From Chryseobacterium angstadtii (lineage in GTDB: Bacteria > Bacteroidota > Bacteroidia > Flavobacteriales > Weeksellaceae), in NCBI RefSeq assembly GCF_001045465.1, contig NZ_LFND01000001.1, forward strand, positions 1 to 64,000: a DNA stretch of 64,000 bases. Direction: 5' to 3'. The translations under genes and the position numbers were made by a program. Below the pieces are notes generated by a model, which worked only from the letters and a program-made list of their open reading frames with translations, searched no databases and had not been told where the DNA came from. Below are positions 52,103 to 59,479 of this stretch, in pieces; position 1 is the first letter of the stretch, and each line of letters opens with the position of its first letter.

Positions 52103-55036
52103 ATGAATGTGAAACTAAAAATCCTATCTACTGCAGTAGTCTTTTTTACGGCTCAGGCTGTAACTGCACAGAAAGATTCGACGAAGACTAAAGACATTGA
52201 TGAAGTAGTAATTGTTGCCTATGGTAAACAGAAAAAAGGAACGATTACCGGATCAAATATCCAGGTAGATGCAGCTAAAATAGAAAACCGTCCTATTTCC
52301 AACGTTTTACAAGCACTGGATGGAGCTGGAGCAGGTATCCAGATTGCTGCAGGTACAGGCCAGCCTGGTGAAGGTTCATCAATAAGAATCAGAGGAACAG
52401 GTTCTTATCTTGTTTCAAACGAACCCCTTTTAATTGTTGATGGAGTCCCTTTTCCTGGAAATTTAAATGCATTGAACCCTAATGATATTGAGAGTGTAAA
52501 TGTGTTGAAAGATGCATCATCAACAGCTCTATACGGTTCAAGTGCTGCTAATGGAGTTATTATGGTAACTACTAAGAGAGGTAAGAAAAATTCATCAAGA
52601 TTTACCCTTAATTCCAATACAGGTATCGTAAGCAGATTTGTACAGGAATATGACAGGGTAGGAACCGCAGATTACTATGTTCTTGCATGGGAAGCCATGC
52701 GTAATGGGAGAAGATTAACGAACCCAACGGAAAGTTTAGCTGCATCAAATTTATGGGCAACTAATAATTTAATTTCCGGAAACTTAAGAACAAACGTTTA
52801 TGACGTTCCGGATACTCAGTTGGTTGTGGACGGAATGCTTAATCCTTCGGCAAAGCTTCGTTACAATGATTTTGACTGGGCCGCTCCGATCATAGGTGTA
52901 GGCTTAAGACAAGACCATAGTATCAGTTTTTCCGGTGGAAGTGATAAAAGTACATTGTTCAGCTCACTAGGCTACACGAACGAAAAGGGATATATCACAA
53001 AATCAAGCTTTGAGCGTCTTAATTTAAGGATTAATGCAGATTCTCAAGTTAAAGACTGGTTTAAAATCGGAACCAGCTTAAATGGTGTTATTACCAGTCA
53101 AGGTTTAGCCGTTAATGGAGCAGACAATAATTCCGCCTATATAAATCCATATGCATGGACACGTGGTATGGGACCAATCTATAGCCCATATCGACATAAC
53201 CCTGTTACGGGAGAGAGAATGTACGACGTGAATGGAGATGTTCTTTATGATGATGGTTCTTTACGAGGTGTTGATGCCGCAGCAGGTAGAAATATCATTT
53301 GGGAAACATTATTAAATGATGATAAAACCAATTCATATAACCTACAGTCTAATGTATATGCAGAGTTTAAACTTTTACCGGAATTGATGTTCCGAACCAA
53401 TGCGGCTTATAACTTCAGAGGAACATTAAACAAAACCTATGGAAATAGGCTCATCGGGGATGCTTTGGGAATTGGTTCTGCTTCCAGAACCATGTATCTG
53501 ACCAGAGATTTTACGTGGAACCAGGTATTAACCTACAATAAAAAATTGGGAGGACATGATGTAACGGTTCTTGCAGGACATGAAAACTTTGATTACAAAC
53601 AAGACTACTTATATGGGTATAAGCGAAATCAGGTATTAGATAATTTCTACGAATTCGGAAATTTTGTAGATAACAATACGCTTAATTCATATCTTAGAGA
53701 AAGAACTAAAGAAAGCTGGTTTACAAGGTTGAACTATAATTACAATGAAAAATACCTTCTAGAGGGTTCTGTAAGATGGGATGGATCTTCCCGTTTTGCT
53801 ACAGATGTAAGATGGCAGTCATTCTGGTCAGCAGGTGCCGGATGGGTAATTTCAAAAGAAAATTTCCTTCAGGATAGTAAATTTATCAATTTCTTAAAAC
53901 TGCGAGGTTCTTACGGAGAAGTAGGTAATGACGCTTTAGATACGAATTATGCTTATCAAACCTTATTTTCTTTAGGATACAACAATGGTACAGAACCAGG
54001 AATTTTACTTACTAATGTAGGTGATCCATTAATTACCTGGGAAACTAAAGCGCAATCTGATGTTGCCTTAGAATTTGAATTATTTAATAAAAGAGTCCGT
54101 GGTACATTAGAATATTATAATTCTGAAACAAAAGGATTGCTTTTCCCATTTCAAACTCCTGTAAATGCAGGTATTCCTGGTAACAGTATCGATAGAAATG
54201 TGGGGAATTTGGTCAATAAAGGGTATGAAATCACTTTGAGCGCAGATATTATCAAGAATCAAAACGTGAAATGGACTGTATCAGCCTATGGAACTTCATA
54301 TAAAAATGAAATTACCACCCTGTCACAAAACGAATTTATCAGTGGTACTAAAAAACTAATGGTAGGTAAGGATTTATACGCGTTCTGGCTGAGATCATGG
54401 TACGGAGTAGATCCTTCTGATGGTGCCCCACTATTTGTATTAGATCAGGATGCATTCCCTAGTACTACAGCCACAGATGTAAGAACCGTCAATGGTGTTC
54501 TGGTTACTACCAATCAGAATAAAGCAAAATATGAATATCACGGATCTGCAATTCCTGATTTCTTTGGAAACTTTTCAACTACTTTCAATTTCAAAAATTG
54601 GGAACTTTCCGCATCCTTTAATTATCAGATGGGAGGAAAAATATATGACTCTAACTATGCAGGTTTAATGGATGCTTTTCCTCAGGGAGGAGCCATACAT
54701 ACCGACATGTATAACCGTTGGACTACTCCCGGGCAGATCACAGATGTACCTGCTCTGAACTCTTCAACAGTGGTAGCTTCAAATTCGGCCTCATCAAGAT
54801 GGCTGGTGGACGCCAGTTATCTCATGTTGAGAAATGCATCAATAGGCTATAGCTTCAGTTCTGATATTGTGAAAAGCGTAGGAGTAAGCAGCTTAAAATT
54901 GTTCGTGAGTGGAGAAAACCTTTGGGTTACCAGCAAAAGAAAAGGCTTAGAGCCCTATTCTACCTTTAATGGTACTGTAACGAACAGATATTCGCCTTCC
55001 AGAATTATTACTTTCGGTTTAAGTACAACTTTTTAA
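52103..55036 (+). CDS. SusC/RagA-family TonB-linked outer-membrane protein
   Basis: This 977-residue TonB-dependent outer-membrane receptor forms a nutrient channel with the SusD-like lipoprotein downstream. A signal peptide (ending AVTAQ) is followed at once by the TonB box-like segment DIDEVVIVAYG and the plug domain (NRPISNVLQALDGAGAGIQ, RIRGTGSYLVSNEPLLIVDGVP). The usual N-terminal carboxypeptidase-like domain of many SusC proteins is missing, so it is the short type. The barrel ends in the aromatic strand TFGLSTTF. The substrate is unknown, and no glycan enzymes are adjacent. Confidence 0.94.
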   Translation: MNVKLKILSTAVVFFTAQAVTAQKDSTKTKDIDEVVIVAYGKQKKGTITGSNIQVDAAKIENRPISNVLQALDGAGAGIQIAAGTGQPGEGSSIRIRGTGSYLVSNEPLLIVDGVPFPGNLNALNPNDIESVNVLKDASSTALYGSSAANGVIMVTTKRGKKNSSRFTLNSNTGIVSRFVQEYDRVGTADYYVLAWEAMRNGRRLTNPTESLAASNLWATNNLISGNLRTNVYDVPDTQLVVDGMLNPSAKLRYNDFDWAAPIIGVGLRQDHSISFSGGSDKSTLFSSLGYTNEKGYITKSSFERLNLRINADSQVKDWFKIGTSLNGVITSQGLAVNGADNNSAYINPYAWTRGMGPIYSPYRHNPVTGERMYDVNGDVLYDDGSLRGVDAAAGRNIIWETLLNDDKTNSYNLQSNVYAEFKLLPELMFRTNAAYNFRGTLNKTYGNRLIGDALGIGSASRTMYLTRDFTWNQVLTYNKKLGGHDVTVLAGHENFDYKQDYLYGYKRNQVLDNFYEFGNFVDNNTLNSYLRERTKESWFTRLNYNYNEKYLLEGSVRWDGSSRFATDVRWQSFWSAGAGWVISKENFLQDSKFINFLKLRGSYGEVGNDALDTNYAYQTLFSLGYNNGTEPGILLTNVGDPLITWETKAQSDVALEFELFNKRVRGTLEYYNSETKGLLFPFQTPVNAGIPGNSIDRNVGNLVNKGYEITLSADIIKNQNVKWTVSAYGTSYKNEITTLSQNEFISGTKKLMVGKDLYAFWLRSWYGVDPSDGAPLFVLDQDAFPSTTATDVRTVNGVLVTTNQNKAKYEYHGSAIPDFFGNFSTTFNFKNWELSASFNYQMGGKIYDSNYAGLMDAFPQGGAIHTDMYNRWTTPGQITDVPALNSSTVVASNSASSRWLVDASYLMLRNASIGYSFSSDIVKSVGVSSLKLFVSGENLWVTSKRKGLEPYSTFNGTVTNRYSPSRIITFGLSTTF

Positions 55037-55046
55037 AATTATCAAA

Positions 55047-56555
55047 ATGAAATTTCTTACCAATAAAACACTTTTAATTTCCGGTCTCTCTCTATTAAGT
55101 ATTTTATCATCTTGTGAAAGAGATGATCTGGAAAAAGATCCAACAGAAGCAGCGAGTGAGCTTTTAGTAACCTCAAGTTTGGATAACTTAAATATTGCCA
55201 TTAACGGGATGCATAGAAATATGTATTACAGACAAAACAGCAGTCAGGGGCAGAATGGAGCTACCGGAGTAATGATTTATATGGATGTAATGGGTGATGA
55301 TTTAGTTTTCCCTACTACAGGTAACAACTGGTTTATATCAACGCTAAGATGGCTGGACAATGCTAATGCCACTTCTACAAATTTATTTTATCCATACGAT
55401 TTTTTCTATGGACAGATAAGGATTGCAAACATTATCATAAAAGCAGCTCCAAATGTTACAGGAGATCAGGTACTGAAGGATAAAGTAATGGGCGAAGCTT
55501 ACGCTTTCAGAGCATATAGCTATTTTATGCTTGCCCAAATCTATGCAAAAAGATATGTGCCGGGAACAACGAATTCGCAACCTGGATTACCGCTTAGGCT
55601 GGATGATTCTTTCAACCCTATTCCAAGAGCATCTTTAGAAGAAGTTTATACTTCAATCAATTCAGATTTGGCACAGGCTTACACTTATTTAAACGGTAAA
55701 ACGAGATCAGATAAATCTCACTTTAATGCAAATGTTGTAAGAGGTCTAATGGCAAGGGTAGCTTTAGTACAAGGAAAATATGCTAACGCTGCTTTATATG
55801 CAAAAGAAGCAAGACAGGGGTTTGGATTAATGAGCAATACTCAGTATAAATCAGGTTTCAACAGCTATTCTATCTCTGAATGGGTTTGGGGCTATAAACC
55901 AATTGATGCCACAACCGACTTCTTTGGAAATTTTATGGGCTATATGTCCAGAAATTATAATTCAGGACAGATCAGACAGGCTCCTAAAGTTGTCAACAAT
56001 TTATTATATGCGCAGTTTCCGACAACTGATGTGAGAACACAGGTTATTGATCCTACGGGAGCACATACTACACTTGCATTGCCTTCTACGTACAGTAAAT
56101 TTCCTTATACATCTCAGAAATTTCTTTCTGTAAATGCATCAGGAACTGTTGATAACAATACAAGCTTAGGTGATATTCCATTTATGAGAGCTGCAGAGAT
56201 GTATCTTATCGAAGCTGAAGCATTAGCAAAAGACAATAAAGAAGCAGACTCTAAAATTGTATTTAATGAGTTTACAAAAAACAGAAATCCTTCATATGCT
56301 GGTGCTACAACTACAGGGCAGGCCTATATTACTGAAATTTTAAACAGCAGAAGATTAGAACTTTGGGGAGAGGGCTTCAGATTCCTTGATCTGAAGAGAT
56401 TAAATCTTCCTTTAGACAGGACTGGGGCTAACCATGTATCTGCAGTTACTAATAATTTAATGACTGTTCCTGCCGGAGACAAGCGATGGACATGGCTTAT
56501 TCCTCAGGCAGAGATCAATGCATCTCAAAATTTAGTAGAGCAAAACGAACTTTAA
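55047..56555 (+). CDS. SusD/RagB-family lipoprotein
   Basis: This 502-residue surface nutrient-binding lipoprotein pairs with SusC. The lipobox is LSILSSC (Cys23). A tetratricopeptide-like helical core includes AYAFRAYSYFMLAQIYAKRY, VRGLMARVALVQGKYANAALYA and RAAEMYLIEAEALAKDN. The C-terminal RRLELWGEGFRFLDLKRL is typical of SusD. It begins 10 nt after susC, confirming cotranscription. Confidence 0.94.
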   Translation: MKFLTNKTLLISGLSLLSILSSCERDDLEKDPTEAASELLVTSSLDNLNIAINGMHRNMYYRQNSSQGQNGATGVMIYMDVMGDDLVFPTTGNNWFISTLRWLDNANATSTNLFYPYDFFYGQIRIANIIIKAAPNVTGDQVLKDKVMGEAYAFRAYSYFMLAQIYAKRYVPGTTNSQPGLPLRLDDSFNPIPRASLEEVYTSINSDLAQAYTYLNGKTRSDKSHFNANVVRGLMARVALVQGKYANAALYAKEARQGFGLMSNTQYKSGFNSYSISEWVWGYKPIDATTDFFGNFMGYMSRNYNSGQIRQAPKVVNNLLYAQFPTTDVRTQVIDPTGAHTTLALPSTYSKFPYTSQKFLSVNASGTVDNNTSLGDIPFMRAAEMYLIEAEALAKDNKEADSKIVFNEFTKNRNPSYAGATTTGQAYITEILNSRRLELWGEGFRFLDLKRLNLPLDRTGANHVSAVTNNLMTVPAGDKRWTWLIPQAEINASQNLVEQNEL

Positions 56556-56577
56556 TTCAACATTCATATTAACTTCA

Positions 56578-56615
56578 GAGGTCCGTTTCATAATTGAAGC
56601 GGATCTCTTTTTGAT
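56578..56615 (+). terminator. terminator of the susC-susD unit
   Basis: AGGTCCGTTTC and GAAGCGGATCT pair over 11 bp with G-U and mismatch positions, followed by CTTTTTG. It is 23 nt past the susD stop. Confidence 0.65.
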
Positions 56616-56636
56616 TAAAAATCAAATCAATACATC

Positions 56637-56676
56637 AAAAAAGAGGTTAGCCTTTTCGGCTAACCTCTTCTATTTT
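56637..56676. terminator. bidirectional terminator
   Basis: AAGAGGTTAGCC and GGCTAACCTCTT form a 12-bp perfect stem with a 5-nt loop. It lies between convergent susD and the hydratase-family gene, with T-rich or A-rich exits on both sides. Confidence 0.88.
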
Positions 56677-56690
56677 AGTCAAAGCAAAAT

Positions 56691-57455
56691 TTATTTTGCC
56701 CGTAATTTCTCTTTAATAGCTTCAATATTTTTCTTCGCAGAATCTTCGAGAATCAAGCTGGCACTCATGTGGATTCTTGCAGGCATCAGTTCATTGAAAT
56801 GATCTGTTCCTTCCCATGATACTTTCTTGATTAAAGCCAAAGCGTCACTGCTTCTGGAAGCTAATATCTGCATGAATTTCTCTAATTTAGCATCCATTTC
56901 TTCAATATTTTCAGATACGGAATGATAAACATTATGCTGTTCTGCCCATTCTGCCGATCTGAAATCTGCATCAATAGCCATTGCTGAAAACTGTGATTTT
57001 CCGATTTTTCTTTCTACATAAGGTCCGATCACAAAAGGCCCTATTCCTAAATTGATTTCCGTAAGCGCCAAAGCAGAATCTTTAGTAGCGAAACAATAAT
57101 CTGCTCCACAAGCAATTCCTACGCCACCACCGGTAGTTTTTCCCTGAACTCTTACCACTACTATTTTCCCGCAGTTTCTCATCGCGTTAAGGACTTTGGC
57201 AAATCCTCCGAAAAATTTTGTGGAGTTTTCAAGTTCTTCAATGGCTAAAAGCTCATCAAAACTTGCTCCGGCACAGAATGCTTTTTCTCCTTCACTTTTT
57301 ACTAAAATAGCTTTTACTTCTTCTTTAGCTCCTTCATCTAAGATGGTCTGAGCCAGTTTTTCTAAAATTGCTCCCGGAAGTGAATTGCTTTTGGGGGTTC
57401 CGAAAGTAATTTCGGCAATATTATTTTTAATTTCTGATGCTACGAACTCGTTCAT
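56691..57455 (-). CDS. enoyl-CoA hydratase/isomerase family protein
   Basis: This is a 254-residue crotonase-fold protein. It keeps the oxyanion segment AFCAGASFDELLA and the GGGVGIACGADYCFA region, and the second catalytic Glu in LTEINLGIGPF. The first Glu of classical crotonases (GGGxE) is Gly here. That pattern is seen in methylglutaconyl-CoA-hydratase-like and related family members, so the reaction may be hydration or another CoA-thioester chemistry. It is a stand-alone gene facing susD. Confidence 0.88.
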   Translation of the reverse strand: MNEFVASEIKNNIAEITFGTPKSNSLPGAILEKLAQTILDEGAKEEVKAILVKSEGEKAFCAGASFDELLAIEELENSTKFFGGFAKVLNAMRNCGKIVVVRVQGKTTGGGVGIACGADYCFATKDSALALTEINLGIGPFVIGPYVERKIGKSQFSAMAIDADFRSAEWAEQHNVYHSVSENIEEMDAKLEKFMQILASRSSDALALIKKVSWEGTDHFNELMPARIHMSASLILEDSAKKNIEAIKEKLRAK

Positions 57456-57574
57456 TTTTACTTTTATTGGATTCTTACAAAAATACTAAATACCACTGTT
57501 CCGGAGAAATTATCCTTTAGAAATTATGGTTTAAAGGTCACCAATTTCATTTCCCTGCTTTCTGTTAGTCCGAG

Positions 57575-57680
57575 TTCGGGTTAAGAAAGTTACGAGGTAC
57601 GGGTTTGGGAGTCGGAGGGTTGTAGGGTTTGAGAGTTTCGGGAAGTTATGAGTTACGGGTTATGAATGATGAGTTATTTG
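57575..57680. repeat. degenerate GAGTTACGGGTT-type repeat tract
   Basis: The segment contains many slipped variants of GAGTT, ACGGGTT, TACGAG and GGGTTTG on a G/T-rich background, unlike its AT-rich surroundings. It has no open frame or clear hairpin and resembles the intergenic repeat tracts seen in related genomes. Confidence 0.55.
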
Positions 57681-57847
57681 AGACGCATCTTAGAGCTGGA
57701 GGACTTTCACATTTCACTTGCGTAGCAAAATTGAGTACTGACCATTCTAAATCTCATCCTTAGCCTAGAGACCTGAAATCTTTCTATCGCGAATCTCTGG
57801 TAATATTAGGAAGTCCTTTGTTCATAAGGGAAAACAAATATCCGTTA

Positions 57848-57889
57848 CGTATAAATACGCAGTGGTGAATTTGGTATTTTCTACTCTAG
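57848..57889 (+). promoter_or_regulatory. operator-like site upstream of the tail-collar gene
   Basis: CGTATAAATACG (57848-57859) is identical to the perfect dyad at the 577-aa promoter and in the same orientation relative to transcription. A weak -7-like TACTCTAG (57882-57889) follows 22 nt later. The start codon is 143 nt beyond the dyad. Confidence 0.6.
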
Positions 57890-58001
57890 TACTGCCTCTT
57901 TATATATTGTTCCTTTGACTTAACAAAAAACCAACACCTAAGGCGGAATCTGAAAAGCCTCAAAACAGAGTAAGAAAACTAACAACTGAAAAACTATTAT
58001 C

Positions 58002-58550
58002 ATGGACGAGTACATTGGAATTGTAAAACTATTTGCAGGAAATTTTGCACCTAGAGGCTGGATGTTTTGTGACGGAAGCTTACTAAGAATTGCATCAAAC
58101 TCTGCTTTATTCTCAATCTTAGGAACCACTTATGGCGGAAACGGTATCGATACTTTTGCGCTGCCTAACCTAAAAGGACGTATGGCACTGGGAGCAGGAA
58201 ATGTAAATGCTAACGAATTTTATCCTCTTGGGGTAGTAGCCGGGACTACACAAAACACCATTCTTACGCAGAATCTTCCAAGTATAGGAGCAGGATTCCA
58301 GCTAAAAGTAGCCAACGTAAATGCAACGGTTTCAGCTCCTTCCGCAACGACTTCTATCGCCATGTCCGGAACTCAGGTAGGAAGAGATTTCAATGCAGTA
58401 CCCAGCTTTGCTTCGGTAGATCCTGACACGGCCATTAATGCAAGATCTATTTCATACGTAGGACAAAACCTTCCCATGAATAATATGCCGCCTTATTTAG
58501 GATTGAACTATATCATCTGTATAGAGGGAATCTACCCTCCACGCAGCTAA
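58002..58550 (+). CDS. phage tail-collar (MdpB-like) domain protein
   Basis: This 182-residue protein contains a phage tail Collar domain: YIGIVKLFAGNFAPRGWMFCDGSLL, then FSILGTTYGGNGIDTFALPNLKGR, the hallmark of the microcystin-dependent MdpB/tail-fibre-like proteins. Outside phages these proteins are common in soil and aquatic bacteria and their role is unknown. There is no phage context here. It is followed 25 nt later by a T9SS cargo gene and preceded by a regulatory dyad shared with the copper-redox units. Confidence 0.9.
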   Translation: MDEYIGIVKLFAGNFAPRGWMFCDGSLLRIASNSALFSILGTTYGGNGIDTFALPNLKGRMALGAGNVNANEFYPLGVVAGTTQNTILTQNLPSIGAGFQLKVANVNATVSAPSATTSIAMSGTQVGRDFNAVPSFASVDPDTAINARSISYVGQNLPMNNMPPYLGLNYIICIEGIYPPRS

Positions 58551-58575
58551 ACAATAAACCTTTAAAACCTAAATC

Positions 58576-59397
58576 ATGAAAAGAACTATTTTTTTAACCA
58601 TCTGCAGTCTGTTCATCTCTTTATTTTCTTTTGGACAGACCAGTAGTGAGCTTTTTGAAACAGAATCTAACGGAAGTTCAAGCTTTACTGACAATGGTGT
58701 GATTTTTAACATTATTTCTCATGTTGGAGTATTTGACATTCAGGCTAATTATCCGGGAACAGGCTGGAGCGGAACAGCTAATGACAACAGATACATTGAT
58801 AATTCCAATGATCCTGCCAATCCGCCTTCTTTCAGTATTAAAACAACTTCCAACCTGTTTAAGGTCAACCGTTTCTGGATATTCCTGTCATCTCTTAATC
58901 TGGACCTGACAGTAGCGGGAACTCTTACCGTTACCGGAAGACTGAGTGGTGTTACTAAATTTACGCAAACCAAAACGACAGGTTTTACTACCTCTATAGG
59001 TACCAGTAATGGATATACTCTGATTGATCTTACCAATTTAAACGGGCAGAATTATTCCAATATCATTATTGATGAGCTTAGGATTACATTAGGAGGAAGC
59101 TACAGATATGCCGGTTTTGATGCCTTCACCTGGGTAAAAGACAGCGGCGTGGTGCTTCGAACTGACGAAACTACTTCTTCAGCAAAAACAATGAGCATCT
59201 ATCCTAATCCTACCAGCGGAGCTCTTTCTATAGCAACAGAAGAAAATATGCAGGCTGAAATTTACAGTCAGGATGGTAAGCTGCTGAAAAATTTTGAAAT
59301 GAAAAAGGGAACCAATCAGGCAGATATCACTGAGCTTCCAAGCGGAGTCTATATTCTTAAAACGCCTTCCGGTTCTTCTAAAATAATTAAAAAGTAG
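58576..59397 (+). CDS. T9SS-secreted protein with C-terminal sorting domain
   Basis: This 273-residue exported protein has a signal peptide (TIFLTICSLFISLFSFGQ), a beta-rich body of about 170 residues (INYIISHVGVFDIQAN-like, then VKDSGVVL) and a type A T9SS sorting domain (about 205-273: MSIYPNPTSGALSI to SSKIIKK). No catalytic domain is recognised. It is directly downstream of the tail-collar gene and probably cotranscribed. Confidence 0.85.
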   Translation: MKRTIFLTICSLFISLFSFGQTSSELFETESNGSSSFTDNGVIFNIISHVGVFDIQANYPGTGWSGTANDNRYIDNSNDPANPPSFSIKTTSNLFKVNRFWIFLSSLNLDLTVAGTLTVTGRLSGVTKFTQTKTTGFTTSIGTSNGYTLIDLTNLNGQNYSNIIIDELRITLGGSYRYAGFDAFTWVKDSGVVLRTDETTSSAKTMSIYPNPTSGALSIATEENMQAEIYSQDGKLLKNFEMKKGTNQADITELPSGVYILKTPSGSSKIIKK

Positions 59398-59447
59398 AAT
59401 TCTCATTAGTGATTTGTAACCCAAAAAGATTCTAATGCATAAATGAT

Positions 59448-59478
59448 AAATTCCCTGAGTGTTCAGGGAATTTTTGTT
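59448..59478. terminator. bidirectional terminator
   Basis: AAATTCCCTG and CAGGGAATTT form a 10-bp perfect stem with a short AGTGTT loop, followed by a T run. It lies between the plus-strand T9SS gene and the minus-strand helicase. Confidence 0.85.
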
Positions 59479-59479
59479 T

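Noticed and set aside
58002..58550. Prophage remnant
   Set aside because: A single Collar-domain protein without any capsid, terminase or integrase gene; MdpB-like proteins are common outside phages.
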